Below, piece by piece: positions 49,599 through 57,284 of a stretch of 64,000 nt of DNA. The translations under genes and the position numbers were made by a program. Source of the stretch: Heliobacterium chlorum (GTDB lineage: Bacteria; Bacillota; Desulfitobacteriia; Heliobacteriales; Heliobacteriaceae). A model generated the notes under the pieces. It was not told the DNA's origin and ran no database searches. It saw nothing but the letters and a program-made list of their open reading frames with translations. The stretch spans positions 434,001-498,000 of the forward strand of contig NZ_JACVHF010000001.1 in the NCBI RefSeq assembly GCF_014502795.1, in the 5' to 3' direction. Positions within the stretch are counted from its first letter, which is position 1. Each line of letters begins with the position of its first letter.

Positions 49599-50251
49599 TG
49601 ATTAAAATCGCACCATCTATCTTATCGGCCGATTTCTCCAATCTCGGCTCCCAAGTGGCCGCTGTGGAAGCCGGTGGGGCAGAGTACTTGCACATCGATG
49701 TGATGGATGGACACTTCGTACCGAATATCACCATCGGCCCGCTCGTGGTAGCGTCACTGCGTCCACGGAGCCAAATGGTTTTTGACACCCACTTGATGAT
49801 TGAAGAGCCCGATCGCTATATTCCCGATTTTATCAAGGCCGGTTCCGATTTAGTCACCGTCCACCAGGAGGCTTGCACCCACCTGCACCGTACCGTATCG
49901 CTGATCCGAGAAAAGGGCGCTAAGGCTGGAGTAGCCTTAAACCCGGCCACACCTTGGCAGTCGCTCGAATATGTGCTGCCCATGGTGGATCTGGTGCTCG
50001 TCATGTCGGTGAACCCTGGTTTTGGAGGTCAAAAGTTCATCAGCGCTGTCTTACCGAAGATCACTGAACTGGCTCGTTATCGCCAGGAAAATGGACTTTC
50101 GTATGAAATTCAAGTCGACGGCGGCGTTAACGGGCAGACGATCGCCCAAGTCGTTCAGGCTGGCGCAGATGTACTCGTCGCTGGCGCAGCTGTCTTTGGC
50201 GTCCCCGATCCTCAGGCTGAAGTCGCTCTATTGCGGGCGGCCGCATATTAA
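49595..50251 (+). CDS. rpe: Ribulose-phosphate 3-epimerase
   Basis: A 218-residue barrel enzyme of the pentose-phosphate pathway interconverting ribulose-5-P and xylulose-5-P. SILSADFSNLG starts it; DVMDGHFVPNITIG and VMSVNPGFGGQKFI carry the metal and phosphate sites. ATG 49595 overlaps the rsgA stop. The rib promoter begins 3 bp after its stop codon. Confidence 0.95.
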   Translation: MMIKIAPSILSADFSNLGSQVAAVEAGGAEYLHIDVMDGHFVPNITIGPLVVASLRPRSQMVFDTHLMIEEPDRYIPDFIKAGSDLVTVHQEACTHLHRTVSLIREKGAKAGVALNPATPWQSLEYVLPMVDLVLVMSVNPGFGGQKFISAVLPKITELARYRQENGLSYEIQVDGGVNGQTIAQVVQAGADVLVAGAAVFGVPDPQAEVALLRAAAY

Positions 50252-50253
50252 AA

Positions 50254-50283
50254 TTGACAGGCTTAGTCGCCCTTTGATATAAT
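50254..50283 (+). promoter_or_regulatory. Sigma-A promoter of the riboflavin operon
   Basis: Perfect TTGACA (50254-50259) and TATAAT (50278-50283) with an 18-bp spacer and TGA before the -10. Confidence 0.88.
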
Positions 50284-50306
50284 TTTTCCTGTCAACCAAA
50301 TAACAT

Positions 50307-50536
50307 GTTTTCCTTGGGGTTGGGTGAAATTCCCTACCGGCGGTATAGCCCGCGAGCCCTTCTGGGCAGATTCGGTGTAACTCCGAAGCCGACAGTAAAA
50401 GTCTGGATGAGAAAGGAAAACGGAACAAGGGTCTGCTCTTTTTGCAGCAGCTTTGCTGTACGCTATTTTTCTCGCTGGTTAAGAGAAAAGAGTTGTTCCG
50501 TATCACCCCGGGGAAACTAATTCCCGGGGTGTTTTT
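50307..50536 (+). promoter_or_regulatory. FMN riboswitch (RFN element) and terminator controlling the rib operon
   Basis: The aptamer spans 50307-50421, closed by a 9-bp P1 (50307-50315 with 50413-50421). Conserved RFN stretches GGGTGAAATTCCCTACCGG, GGTGTAACTCCGAAGCCGAC and AGTCTGGATGAGA are clear. Downstream, CGGAACAA (50421-50428) can pair with TTGTTCCG (50493-50500), touching P1 and thus a possible alternative fold. The terminator is CACCCCGGG/CCCGGGGTG (50504-50512 with 50523-50531) and five Ts. FMN binding should favour termination and lower riboflavin synthesis. Confidence 0.96.
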
Positions 50537-50570
50537 GCGTTTCTGCCCAACTTTGATGACACATCGTGCC

Positions 50571-50619
50571 AAATGGAGTTGTAATGACTACGCTCGCTCC
50601 ATGATGACAACCCTGATTT
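50571..50619 (+). repeat. 49-bp miniature related to the interspersed repeat ends
   Basis: The left end AAATGGAGTTGTAATGAC resembles the repeat terminus, and the upstream ACATCGTGCC resembles the flank of copy 1. The right end ATGACAACCCTGATTT matches the other terminus of copy 3 at 13 of 16 positions. The inner 170-bp body is missing, as if deleted. It lies between the FMN-riboswitch terminator and ribD. Confidence 0.5.
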
Positions 50620-50667
50620 TACTTCGTCATCAGGGTGAAGAAAACTAATTTCCGAGGAATGACCGTT

Positions 50668-51798
50668 ATGATCGATGACAAACAATATATGGCTCGCGCT
50701 TTGGAACTGGCGTCGCTCGCCCGAGGGCGGACGAGTCCCAATCCTGTCGTGGGCTGCGTGATTGTCAAGGACGGACAAGTCGTTGGTGAGGGGTATCATG
50801 AGAAGGCTGGGACCCCCCATGCTGAAGTGCATGCCTTGCGACAAGCCGGAGATAAAGCACAGGGAGCGACCTTATATGTAACGCTGGAACCTTGCTCCCA
50901 CTACGGCAGGACACCGCCATGCGTGGAGGCCCTTATCGCCGCAGGGATCGGACGGGTTGTAGCGGCGGTGCCCGACCCTAATCCAAAAGTTGCCGGCAGG
51001 GGCTTCCGCCACCTTCAGGAGGCTGGCATTCCAGTGGATGTGGGCATCTTGGCGGAAGAAGCGTCTGCCATCAACCAGCCCTTCTTTACCTGGGTCACCC
51101 GGGGAAGACCTTGGGTGCTCCTGAAGTGGGCGATGACCCTAGATGGTAAAATCGCGACTGCCACCGGCGACAGCCGCTGGATCAGCGGAACCGAAAGCCG
51201 TCGTGTCGTTCATCAGTGGCGAAACATTTACGACGCGGTTCTCGTTGGCATTGGCACCTTGCTCGCCGACGATCCCGAATTAACGGTCCGGCTTCCTCAG
51301 TCAGAAGAAGGAACATATCGAAACCCGGTGCGCGTTATTGTCGATAGTCAAGCCCGCACCCCCTTGACCGCTAAAATCCTTTCTTCAGAGGCGCCAACCA
51401 TCATCGCGACGAGTGAGCGAGCACCAGCTGAACGAATCCAGGCGTTAGAAAAGGCGGGTGCAGTCGTCCTCCCTTGTCCTACGAACGCTCAGGGGAAGGT
51501 AGACCTGCCGACACTCTTAAAAAAACTGGCTGATAGAGGCCTCACATCCCTCCTGGTGGAAGGGGGCGCACAGATCCACGGGTCCTTTCTTGAACAAAAC
51601 CTGGTCGATCAGGTCGCTGTCTTCGTAGCGCCGAAAGTGGTCGGTGGAGACGGAGCGTCCTCGCCGGTGGGAGGAAGGGGAGTTTCCTTGATGAAAGATG
51701 CGAGACTGTTAACAAAAAGGACTTTCCGCCCCATTGGCGATGATTGGCTTCTCCAGGGGACGATCCAGGAGGTGAAACCGTGTTTACCGGAATCGTAG
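50668..51798 (+). CDS. ribD: Bifunctional riboflavin-specific deaminase/reductase
   Basis: A 376-residue enzyme for two steps after GTP cyclohydrolase II. The N-terminal deaminase (1-145) has the zinc motif HAEVHAL and PCSHYGRTPPC. The C-terminal reductase (150-365) has MTLDGKIAT and LLVEGGAQIHGSF. GAGGA suits ATG 50668, 9 nt away. It overlaps ribE by 19 bp. First gene under the FMN riboswitch. Confidence 0.96.
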   Translation: MIDDKQYMARALELASLARGRTSPNPVVGCVIVKDGQVVGEGYHEKAGTPHAEVHALRQAGDKAQGATLYVTLEPCSHYGRTPPCVEALIAAGIGRVVAAVPDPNPKVAGRGFRHLQEAGIPVDVGILAEEASAINQPFFTWVTRGRPWVLLKWAMTLDGKIATATGDSRWISGTESRRVVHQWRNIYDAVLVGIGTLLADDPELTVRLPQSEEGTYRNPVRVIVDSQARTPLTAKILSSEAPTIIATSERAPAERIQALEKAGAVVLPCPTNAQGKVDLPTLLKKLADRGLTSLLVEGGAQIHGSFLEQNLVDQVAVFVAPKVVGGDGASSPVGGRGVSLMKDARLLTKRTFRPIGDDWLLQGTIQEVKPCLPES

Positions 51799-52433
51799 AG
51801 GAACTTGGCGTTATGCGGGCTATTCGTCGAGGGGCTCGTTCGGCTCAGTTGGTCATCGAAGCGAAAAAAGTCGTCGAAGATGTCAAACTGGGGGACTCTA
51901 TAGCTGTCAACGGCGTATGCCTAACTGTTGTCGAATTTGATGGGCGAGGCTTTACGGCCGACGTGATGGCTGAGACTTTACAACGTACCTCTCTCTCGGA
52001 GCTCCAGCCTGGCCATCGGGTCAACCTAGAACGGGCTCTCCGTCTGAGTGACCGCCTCGGCGGCCATATCGTATCCGGTCACGTGGACGCCGTCGGCATT
52101 ATCCGTAAACAAACCCGAGTCGACATCGCTGTGGTAACGGAAATCTCGGCGCCTCCGGAACTTCTCCGTTACGTGATCCCTAAAGGTTCTATCGCCATCG
52201 ATGGTATCAGCCTGACTGTCGTCGACCTGTTGGAACAGAGTTTTACCGTATCGCTAATTCCCCACACGGCGGGATTGACGACCTTAGGTTTGAAAAAGAT
52301 AGGAGAAAAAGTCAATTTGGAAGCCGATGTGATCGGAAAATATGTAGAGCGTCTGCTCACGGGTCGGGTATCGTCAGGGGAGAAACCGCTCTCAAGGATT
52401 TCGCGAGAGTTTCTTTTAGAACAGGGCTATTAA
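51780..52433 (+). CDS. ribE: Riboflavin synthase, alpha chain
   Basis: A 217-residue enzyme dismutating two 6,7-dimethyl-8-ribityllumazine molecules to riboflavin. Two tandem lumazine-binding repeats: MFTGIVEELG...NGVCLTVV (1-95) and SGHVDAVGII...DGISLTVV (96-190). Start GTG 51780 follows AGGAGGTG. The frame open further upstream overlaps ribD and is not used. Confidence 0.95.
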   Translation: MFTGIVEELGVMRAIRRGARSAQLVIEAKKVVEDVKLGDSIAVNGVCLTVVEFDGRGFTADVMAETLQRTSLSELQPGHRVNLERALRLSDRLGGHIVSGHVDAVGIIRKQTRVDIAVVTEISAPPELLRYVIPKGSIAIDGISLTVVDLLEQSFTVSLIPHTAGLTTLGLKKIGEKVNLEADVIGKYVERLLTGRVSSGEKPLSRISREFLLEQGY

Positions 52434-52457
52434 CATCAACACAGAGAGGTGATTCCC

Positions 52458-53651
52458 ATGTCGAAATTCCACAGCATCGAAGAAGCGATTGAGGATATTC
52501 GCCAAGGCAAAATGATCATCGTCGTAGACGACGAGGACCGTGAAAACGAAGGGGACCTGTTGATGGCCGCCGAACTGGCCACGCCGGAAACGGTGAATTT
52601 CATGGCTACCTATGGACGGGGGCTGATCTGCGTTCCCATGATCGGAGAACGGCTCGACGCCCTGGAACTGCATCCCATGGTTCAAGACAATACAGACCGT
52701 ATGCAGACGGCCTTTACCGTATCGGTCGATGCCGCCACCTGTACGACCGGGATTTCCGCCTTCGAACGTCACCAGACGATTCAGGCTCTCTTAGATGCGA
52801 AAACGAAACCGGAAGACCTCCGGAAACCGGGACATATCTTCCCTTTGCGGGCGCGGGAAGGGGGCGTCCTCGTTCGCTCCGGTCATACAGAAGCTGCTGT
52901 CGACTTGGCTCGCATGGCCGGGCTCTATCCGGCAGGCGTGATCTGTGAAATCATGGCTGATGACGGAACCATGGCCCGGGTTCCGCAACTGCTGCCCTTT
53001 GCAGAACAACATAACTTAAAGATCATCACTATCGCGGACTTGATCGAGTATCGCCGTCGTACAGAAAAACTGATCCGGCGCGTAGAAACCATCAGTTTGC
53101 CCACCAAATACGGTGACTTTACGGCTGTCGCCTATGAAAGCCTTTTAGATAAACAGTGCCACTTAGCCATCGTCAAAGGAGATATCGAAGGTGAAGAACC
53201 TGTTTTGGTCCGGGTCCACTCGGAATGCCTGACGGGAGACGTTCTCGGTTCGAGGCGATGCGACTGCGGCGATCAACTGGCTACTGCCCTTCGACGTATT
53301 GAGCAAGAAGGTAGAGGTGTTGTCCTTTATATGCGTCAGGAAGGCCGAGGGATCGGGCTGCTCAATAAAATTCGCGCGTATAAACTGCAGGATATGGGGG
53401 CCGACACGGTTCAGGCGAACGAGATGCTTGGGTTCCCAGCCGATCTGCGCGACTACGGTACAGGCGCTCAAATATTGGCCGATCTAGGCCTGCGCAAAAT
53501 CATGTTGATGACCAACAACCCGAGAAAGATCAAAGGCCTGGAAGGTTATGGCCTTTCTGTCGTTGAACGGGTCCCTATCGTCATCGAGTGTGTCCCCGAA
53601 AACGAGCGCTATCTAAGGACGAAAGAAGAAAAGCTCGGTCATATGCTATAA
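52458..53651 (+). CDS. ribBA: Bifunctional DHBP synthase / GTP cyclohydrolase II
   Basis: A 397-residue fusion supplying both precursors of riboflavin. DHBP synthase half (1-200): [17 protein letters not shown] and the substrate loop [15 protein letters not shown] cyclohydrolase II half (205-397): zinc Cys in [17 protein letters not shown] and [19 protein letters not shown] suits ATG 52458 rather than GTG 52449. Repeat copy 3 lies between it and ribH. Confidence 0.96.
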   Translation: MSKFHSIEEAIEDIRQGKMIIVVDDEDRENEGDLLMAAELATPETVNFMATYGRGLICVPMIGERLDALELHPMVQDNTDRMQTAFTVSVDAATCTTGISAFERHQTIQALLDAKTKPEDLRKPGHIFPLRAREGGVLVRSGHTEAAVDLARMAGLYPAGVICEIMADDGTMARVPQLLPFAEQHNLKIITIADLIEYRRRTEKLIRRVETISLPTKYGDFTAVAYESLLDKQCHLAIVKGDIEGEEPVLVRVHSECLTGDVLGSRRCDCGDQLATALRRIEQEGRGVVLYMRQEGRGIGLLNKIRAYKLQDMGADTVQANEMLGFPADLRDYGTGAQILADLGLRKIMLMTNNPRKIKGLEGYGLSVVERVPIVIECVPENERYLRTKEEKLGHML

Positions 53652-53753
53652 ATGCCGGTTTCTCCTTTGGGAGGTACAGTCACGAAACTGCACTAACTGA
53701 ATTGTAAGTCTTCAGTTTTACATGAGTCGAACACTTAAAGCTACATTCTTGGC

Positions 53754-53935
53754 AAATCGGGGTGTAATGACTCCGGTCGCTAAGGGCTTCGTGGCTGTTC
53801 GCTCGGTTGCTTCGCGGGCGCGCCAAACCTCTGGGCATTTCTGCATGTGAACCGTGGCGTGCTGATCCGCTCGCAACTTTCGCTCTCGACGCCGCTCCGC
53901 CCAAAACGCTCGCTACGTCTTTACACCCCAGATTT
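53754..53935 (-). repeat. Interspersed structured repeat, full copy 3 (182 bp), between ribBA and ribH
   Basis: Reverse orientation relative to copies 1 and 2. On the minus strand it shows the same ordered blocks GAGCGTTTTGGGCG, GAGCGAAAGTTGCG, CACATGCAGAAATGCCCAG and AGAGGTTTGGCGC. Inner pairing GGCGT/ACGCC is kept although the bases differ from copy 1. The 348-bp gap 53652-53999 holds this element, about 100 bp of AT-rich sequence on its left with no recognised feature, and the ribH ribosome site on its right. No T-run terminator was seen. Confidence 0.85.
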
Positions 53936-53999
53936 TGCTTTCGAGTTAGGATAATTCTCAAGTGTAATATATTTTTATCGAAAAGGAGCTAACTACCTT

Positions 54000-54470
54000 A
54001 TGCCTAACCAGATTTACGAAGGCCATCTCCTTGGACAGGGATTGAAAATCGGTATCGTCAACGCCCGCTTCAACGAATTTATCACCAGCAAACTCCTCTC
54101 CGGTGCTATCGATGCGCTCCAGCGCCACGGAGTTCGAGAAGAAGATATCACCGTCGCTTGGACACCGGGTGCTTTCGAAATCCCCCTCGTCGCCAAAAAG
54201 ATGGTTACCAAAGGCTTTGACGCTGTCATCTGTCTCGGTGCCGTCATCCGGGGATCGACACCCCACTTTGACTATGTCTGCAGCGAAGCGGCCAAAGGCG
54301 TCGCCCAGGTCGGACTTCAATCAGGCGTTCCGACCATTTTTGGAGTATTGACGACGGATACGATCGAGCAGGCCATCGAGCGAGCCGGAACTAAAGCGGG
54401 CAACAAGGGATGGGACGCAGCCATGTCAGCTATCGAGATGGCTAACCTCATGCGCAGCATGGAAGGATAA
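54000..54470 (+). CDS. ribH: 6,7-dimethyl-8-ribityllumazine synthase
   Basis: A 156-residue enzyme making ribityllumazine, the substrate of RibE; the family forms 60-subunit capsids or pentamers. [27 protein letters not shown] and [18 protein letters not shown] (substrate loop with the catalytic His) are intact. AAGGAG at 53983-53988 is about 11 nt from ATG 54000. It is separated from ribBA by repeat copy 3 but presumably co-transcribed. Confidence 0.95.
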   Translation: MPNQIYEGHLLGQGLKIGIVNARFNEFITSKLLSGAIDALQRHGVREEDITVAWTPGAFEIPLVAKKMVTKGFDAVICLGAVIRGSTPHFDYVCSEAAKGVAQVGLQSGVPTIFGVLTTDTIEQAIERAGTKAGNKGWDAAMSAIEMANLMRSMEG

Positions 54471-54472
54471 AG

Positions 54473-55372
54473 ATGGAACGGATTCCTTCGGTTCTCTCCG
54501 TACAGAGCATGGTGGCCCGGGGATTTGTCGGCAACTCAGCCGTCGTCCCGGGCCTTCTGGCCTGCGGGATTCAACCCTTTCCCATCCACACGGTGATGTT
54601 AGGCGCACATGGCGCCGTCCGGCCGAGGCGGGGCGGAACCGTTCCAGATGCTTTGTTCTACGGTTTACTCAAATCTCTGGAAGATACCCCTGTAGATCAT
54701 GTCCTCAGCGGTTATCTCGGTTCAGCCCGGCAAGGCAAAATACTCTCTCGTTGGCTGATGGAACGACCAGACATACCTTACCTGCTGGACCCTGTGCTGG
54801 GTGACGATCCGCACGGGGCTTATGTTGTTCCTGAAGTTGCCCGGGTGGTCCGTGAAGACTTGCTCCCCTTGGCGTCGGTAATCACCCCGAATCCCTTTGA
54901 GGTTTTCTTGTTGGCCGGCATCGATGGAGACAAGCCGCCCGTAGGGGTAGCTCGAGGGCGTGACAGCCGGAAAATTCTTGAGGCGGCTAGACATCTCCTA
55001 GACTCCGTAAGAAAAGAGTCTCTTCAAAAGGGCCGAGCGGGGTTGAAAGCGATTGTCGTCACGGGCTGGCGCCGGGAGAACGATCGAATTTACACCTTGA
55101 TTCTCGAGCAGGAAAAGGCTTGGGAAATAGGTACAGCCCTCGTTCCCTGGGCTGCTTATGGCACGGGAGACCTTTTTGCTGCCATCTTGGTTGCCGGTAT
55201 CTGTCACGGATATGATGTTTCCCGGTCCTGCATGGGGGCATCCCGAGCCGTTGCGGCGGCACTAGAGCAATCCCAGAGATATGAATTAGATACAGTCGCT
55301 CCGATTCATCTTCCAAAGGACTTATTCGAAGAGGAAAAAACAGAAACGGAGACGTTTACGCCGATTATCTGA
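54473..55372 (+). CDS. Pyridoxal kinase-like protein (ribokinase superfamily)
   Basis: A 299-residue protein resembling PdxK/PdxY pyridoxal kinases: SVQSMVARGFVGNSAVVPGL at the start, LLDPVLGDDPHG near residue 105, TPNPFEVFLLAG near 140 and the anion-hole/base stretch AAYGTGDLFAAILVAG near 225, where GTGD supplies the catalytic Asp. It would phosphorylate vitamin B6 vitamers. Placement next to ribH, and PLP-binding YggS elsewhere, give no direct proof. ATG 54473 lies 2 bp after ribH. Substrate is uncertain. Confidence 0.75.
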   Translation: MERIPSVLSVQSMVARGFVGNSAVVPGLLACGIQPFPIHTVMLGAHGAVRPRRGGTVPDALFYGLLKSLEDTPVDHVLSGYLGSARQGKILSRWLMERPDIPYLLDPVLGDDPHGAYVVPEVARVVREDLLPLASVITPNPFEVFLLAGIDGDKPPVGVARGRDSRKILEAARHLLDSVRKESLQKGRAGLKAIVVTGWRRENDRIYTLILEQEKAWEIGTALVPWAAYGTGDLFAAILVAGICHGYDVSRSCMGASRAVAAALEQSQRYELDTVAPIHLPKDLFEEEKTETETFTPII

Positions 55373-55388
55373 AAGGAAGAGCCATTAC

Positions 55389-56273
55389 GTGCAAGATGAA
55401 TTAATTCGGGCAACAGCCGATCAAGGCAAAATCCGCTTTATCGGTGCGCGGACGACTCGTCTAGTCTCCGTAGCCCAGCAAAAACACCAAACTTGGCCTG
55501 TAGCCACGGCGGCTTTAGGTAGAACCTTAACGGCTTCAGCTCTCATGGGATCCATGCTGAAAGCAGAGGACCGAATGACTTTACGCATCCTCGGTGATGG
55601 TCCTTTAGGGGCGATTGTCGCCCAAGGCGATGCTAAGGGGCAGGTGCGCGGATATGTACAGAACCCGACGATTGAACTGCCGCCTACACCGGAAGGAAAG
55701 CTCGATGTGGGACGCGGGGTCGGCAAAGAAGGTCATATTCATGTCACCCGTGACCTGGGTTTGAAAGACACCTTTACCGGTACGTCCGCCCTGGTTTCTG
55801 GCGAAATCGCTGAAGATTTGACACACTACTTTTTTACGTCTGAACAAACGCCTAGTGCGGTAGCCCTAGGTGTGCTCATCGATGTAGACGGCTCTGTCCT
55901 CGAGGCAGGCGGTTACATCGTACAACTGATGCCGGGAGCTGATGACAAGACGATCGACCTCCTTGAGCAATGTATTGCCCGTTTAGGACCGATCAGCAAA
56001 TATCTAGCCGACGGAAAGAGCACGAAAGAGATGATGGAAGACTTGTTGGGAGAGCTCGACCCGAAAATCTTAAACAGCTACGAGCCTGAGTTTTCTTGTG
56101 GTTGTGATCGAGAGCGGCTATCGGCACTGTTGAAAAGCTTCGGTCCTGATGAACTGGCCGATATGCGCCGGGAGCAGGGAGGCGCCGAAGCGATCTGCCA
56201 TTTCTGCAGCGAAAAATATCAATTTTCCGCCGATGAGCTCCTCGCTTGGGAACAAGAGCTGAGGGAAACGTAA
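55389..56273 (+). CDS. hslO: Redox-regulated chaperone Hsp33
   Basis: A 294-residue chaperone turned on by oxidation. The C-terminal zinc site has four Cys as CGC...CHFC (SCGCDRERL near 238 and AICHFCSEKY near 270). The N-terminal domain starts LIRATADQGKIRF. On oxidative stress zinc is released and disulfides form, exposing a substrate surface. GTG 55389 is preceded by AAGGAAG. A bidirectional terminator follows. Confidence 0.94.
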   Translation: MQDELIRATADQGKIRFIGARTTRLVSVAQQKHQTWPVATAALGRTLTASALMGSMLKAEDRMTLRILGDGPLGAIVAQGDAKGQVRGYVQNPTIELPPTPEGKLDVGRGVGKEGHIHVTRDLGLKDTFTGTSALVSGEIAEDLTHYFFTSEQTPSAVALGVLIDVDGSVLEAGGYIVQLMPGADDKTIDLLEQCIARLGPISKYLADGKSTKEMMEDLLGELDPKILNSYEPEFSCGCDRERLSALLKSFGPDELADMRREQGGAEAICHFCSEKYQFSADELLAWEQELRET

Positions 56274-56274
56274 A

Positions 56275-56304
56275 AAGTCCTTTGACCATCTGGTCAAAGG
56301 ACTT
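56275..56304. terminator. Bidirectional terminator between hslO and rpmB
   Basis: A perfect 14-bp stem (56275-56288 with 56291-56304). On the minus strand it is followed by TTTTT (strong, for rpmB); on the plus strand by ATTTACT (weaker). Confidence 0.88.
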
Positions 56305-56351
56305 ATTTACTCACTCGCCCATTGGGGGCGCTACCTTTTCAAGCCGGACAA

Positions 56352-56543
56352 TTACACAGAACGCTGAACCTTGCCCGAACGGAGGCAGCGGGTACATACG
56401 TTCAAACGAACAGGAGCACCTTTTACAACAGCGCGAACACGCTGGAGGTTAGGGGACCAGGTTCTTTTTGTGCGGATGTGGGAGTGACTGACTTGCATCC
56501 CGGTTTGTACCCCTTTGCCGCAAATGGCGCATTTCCGTGCCAT
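56352..56543 (-). CDS. rpmB: 50S ribosomal protein L28
   Basis: A 63-residue ribosomal protein of the zinc-binding (C+) type: CAICGKG at the start and CTRCLRSGK near the end supply four Cys. AAGGAGGTGG precedes the ATG on the minus strand. It is opposite in orientation to its neighbours, as in B. subtilis, where rpmB sits between spoVM and yloU. Confidence 0.95.
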   Translation of the reverse strand: MARKCAICGKGVQTGMQVSHSHIRTKRTWSPNLQRVRAVVKGAPVRLNVCTRCLRSGKVQRSV

Positions 56544-56580
56544 GGTTCCACCTCCTTGGGGTCAGAAAAATCACTATTAC

Positions 56581-56609
56581 AGTCTAGCAGATTCGATCTG
56601 CTTTGGCAA
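56581..56609 (-). promoter_or_regulatory. Promoter of rpmB
   Basis: Minus strand TTGCCA (56604-56609), a 17-bp spacer and TAGACT (56581-56586), with TGC before it. The spacer contains a GCAGAT/ATCTGC palindrome. Confidence 0.6.
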
Positions 56610-56688
56610 GAACTTGACGAAGAAAAAGGAATTCCTTCTTGAACGACGAATAAAGCTAAACAAATGAAACGATTAAGGGGGGGCTGAC

Positions 56689-56898
56689 TTGGGTAAGATC
56701 ACCAAAGATATGTCTTTAATGGAACTGTTGCAGACTTATCCCGGGGCAAAAGATATTCTGGCCCGCTACGGTATGGGATGCCTAGGTTGCATGGGTTCCA
56801 CCATGGAAACCATTGAAGGCGGTGCGCGCATGCACGGGATTGACCTTCGGAACCTCCTCGACGAATTGAGCTGCTTGGAAGAGAAGGGACCTGAATAA
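56689..56898 (+). CDS. DUF1858 domain protein
   Basis: A 69-residue protein made of one DUF1858 domain: ITKDMSLMELLQTYPGAKDIL and MGCLGCMGSTMET with a CxxC pair, which in relatives is linked to iron-sulfur or redox proteins. Function unknown. TTG 56689 follows AAGGGGGGG. A terminator-like hairpin overlaps its stop codon. Confidence 0.83.
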   Translation: MGKITKDMSLMELLQTYPGAKDILARYGMGCLGCMGSTMETIEGGARMHGIDLRNLLDELSCLEEKGPE

Positions 56899-56911
56899 GG
56901 TCCTTTTTTTT
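56884..56911 (+). terminator. Terminator-like hairpin overlapping the end of the DUF1858 gene
   Basis: A GGACC/GGTCC core stem (56887-56891 with 56899-56903), extended by weaker pairs on both sides, with TTTTTTTT after it. It lies 17 bp ahead of the Asp23 start codon. Confidence 0.7.
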
Positions 56912-56927
56912 GAAGGGAGTGACCCAA

Positions 56928-57284
56928 ATGACTGTGAAAAACGCATCCGATTTCGGTCGTGTCACCATTGCCGATGATGTGATCGCCAATATCGCCGGGC
57001 AAGCGGTGGCGGAATGTTACGGTTTAGTCGGTATGGCTGCCAAAAGCCCTCTCGCTGGAATCAGTGTGAAACGGGGCGACAATACGGCCCGGGGAATTTA
57101 TGTGACCGCTTTTGACGACTTTTCTGTTACCTTGGATCTGCATGTACTCGTCGCTTATGGAGTTCGCATACCGGAAGTCGCTCGGACGGTGATGGAAAGA
57201 GTCAAAATATCTGTAGAAAATCAACTGGGTTTAACCGTCCGCGAGGTGAACGTGCATGTTCAAGGAATCAAAGTTGCCGACTAA
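56928..57284 (+). CDS. Asp23/Gls24 family envelope stress protein (YloU-like)
   Basis: A 118-residue protein of the Asp23 family, with a conserved GRVTIADDVIANIAGQA start and VNVHVQGIKVAD end. Family members associate with the membrane and influence cell-envelope homeostasis. Directly upstream of a FakA-like gene, as yloU is before yloV. Start ATG 56928 with GGGAGTGA upstream. Overlaps the next gene by 29 bp. Confidence 0.9.
   Translation: MTVKNASDFGRVTIADDVIANIAGQAVAECYGLVGMAAKSPLAGISVKRGDNTARGIYVTAFDDFSVTLDLHVLVAYGVRIPEVARTVMERVKISVENQLGLTVREVNVHVQGIKVAD

Noticed and set aside
53652-53753. Possible small gene between ribBA and repeat copy 3
   Set aside because: No start with a ribosome site and no sizeable frame; AT-rich spacer only.
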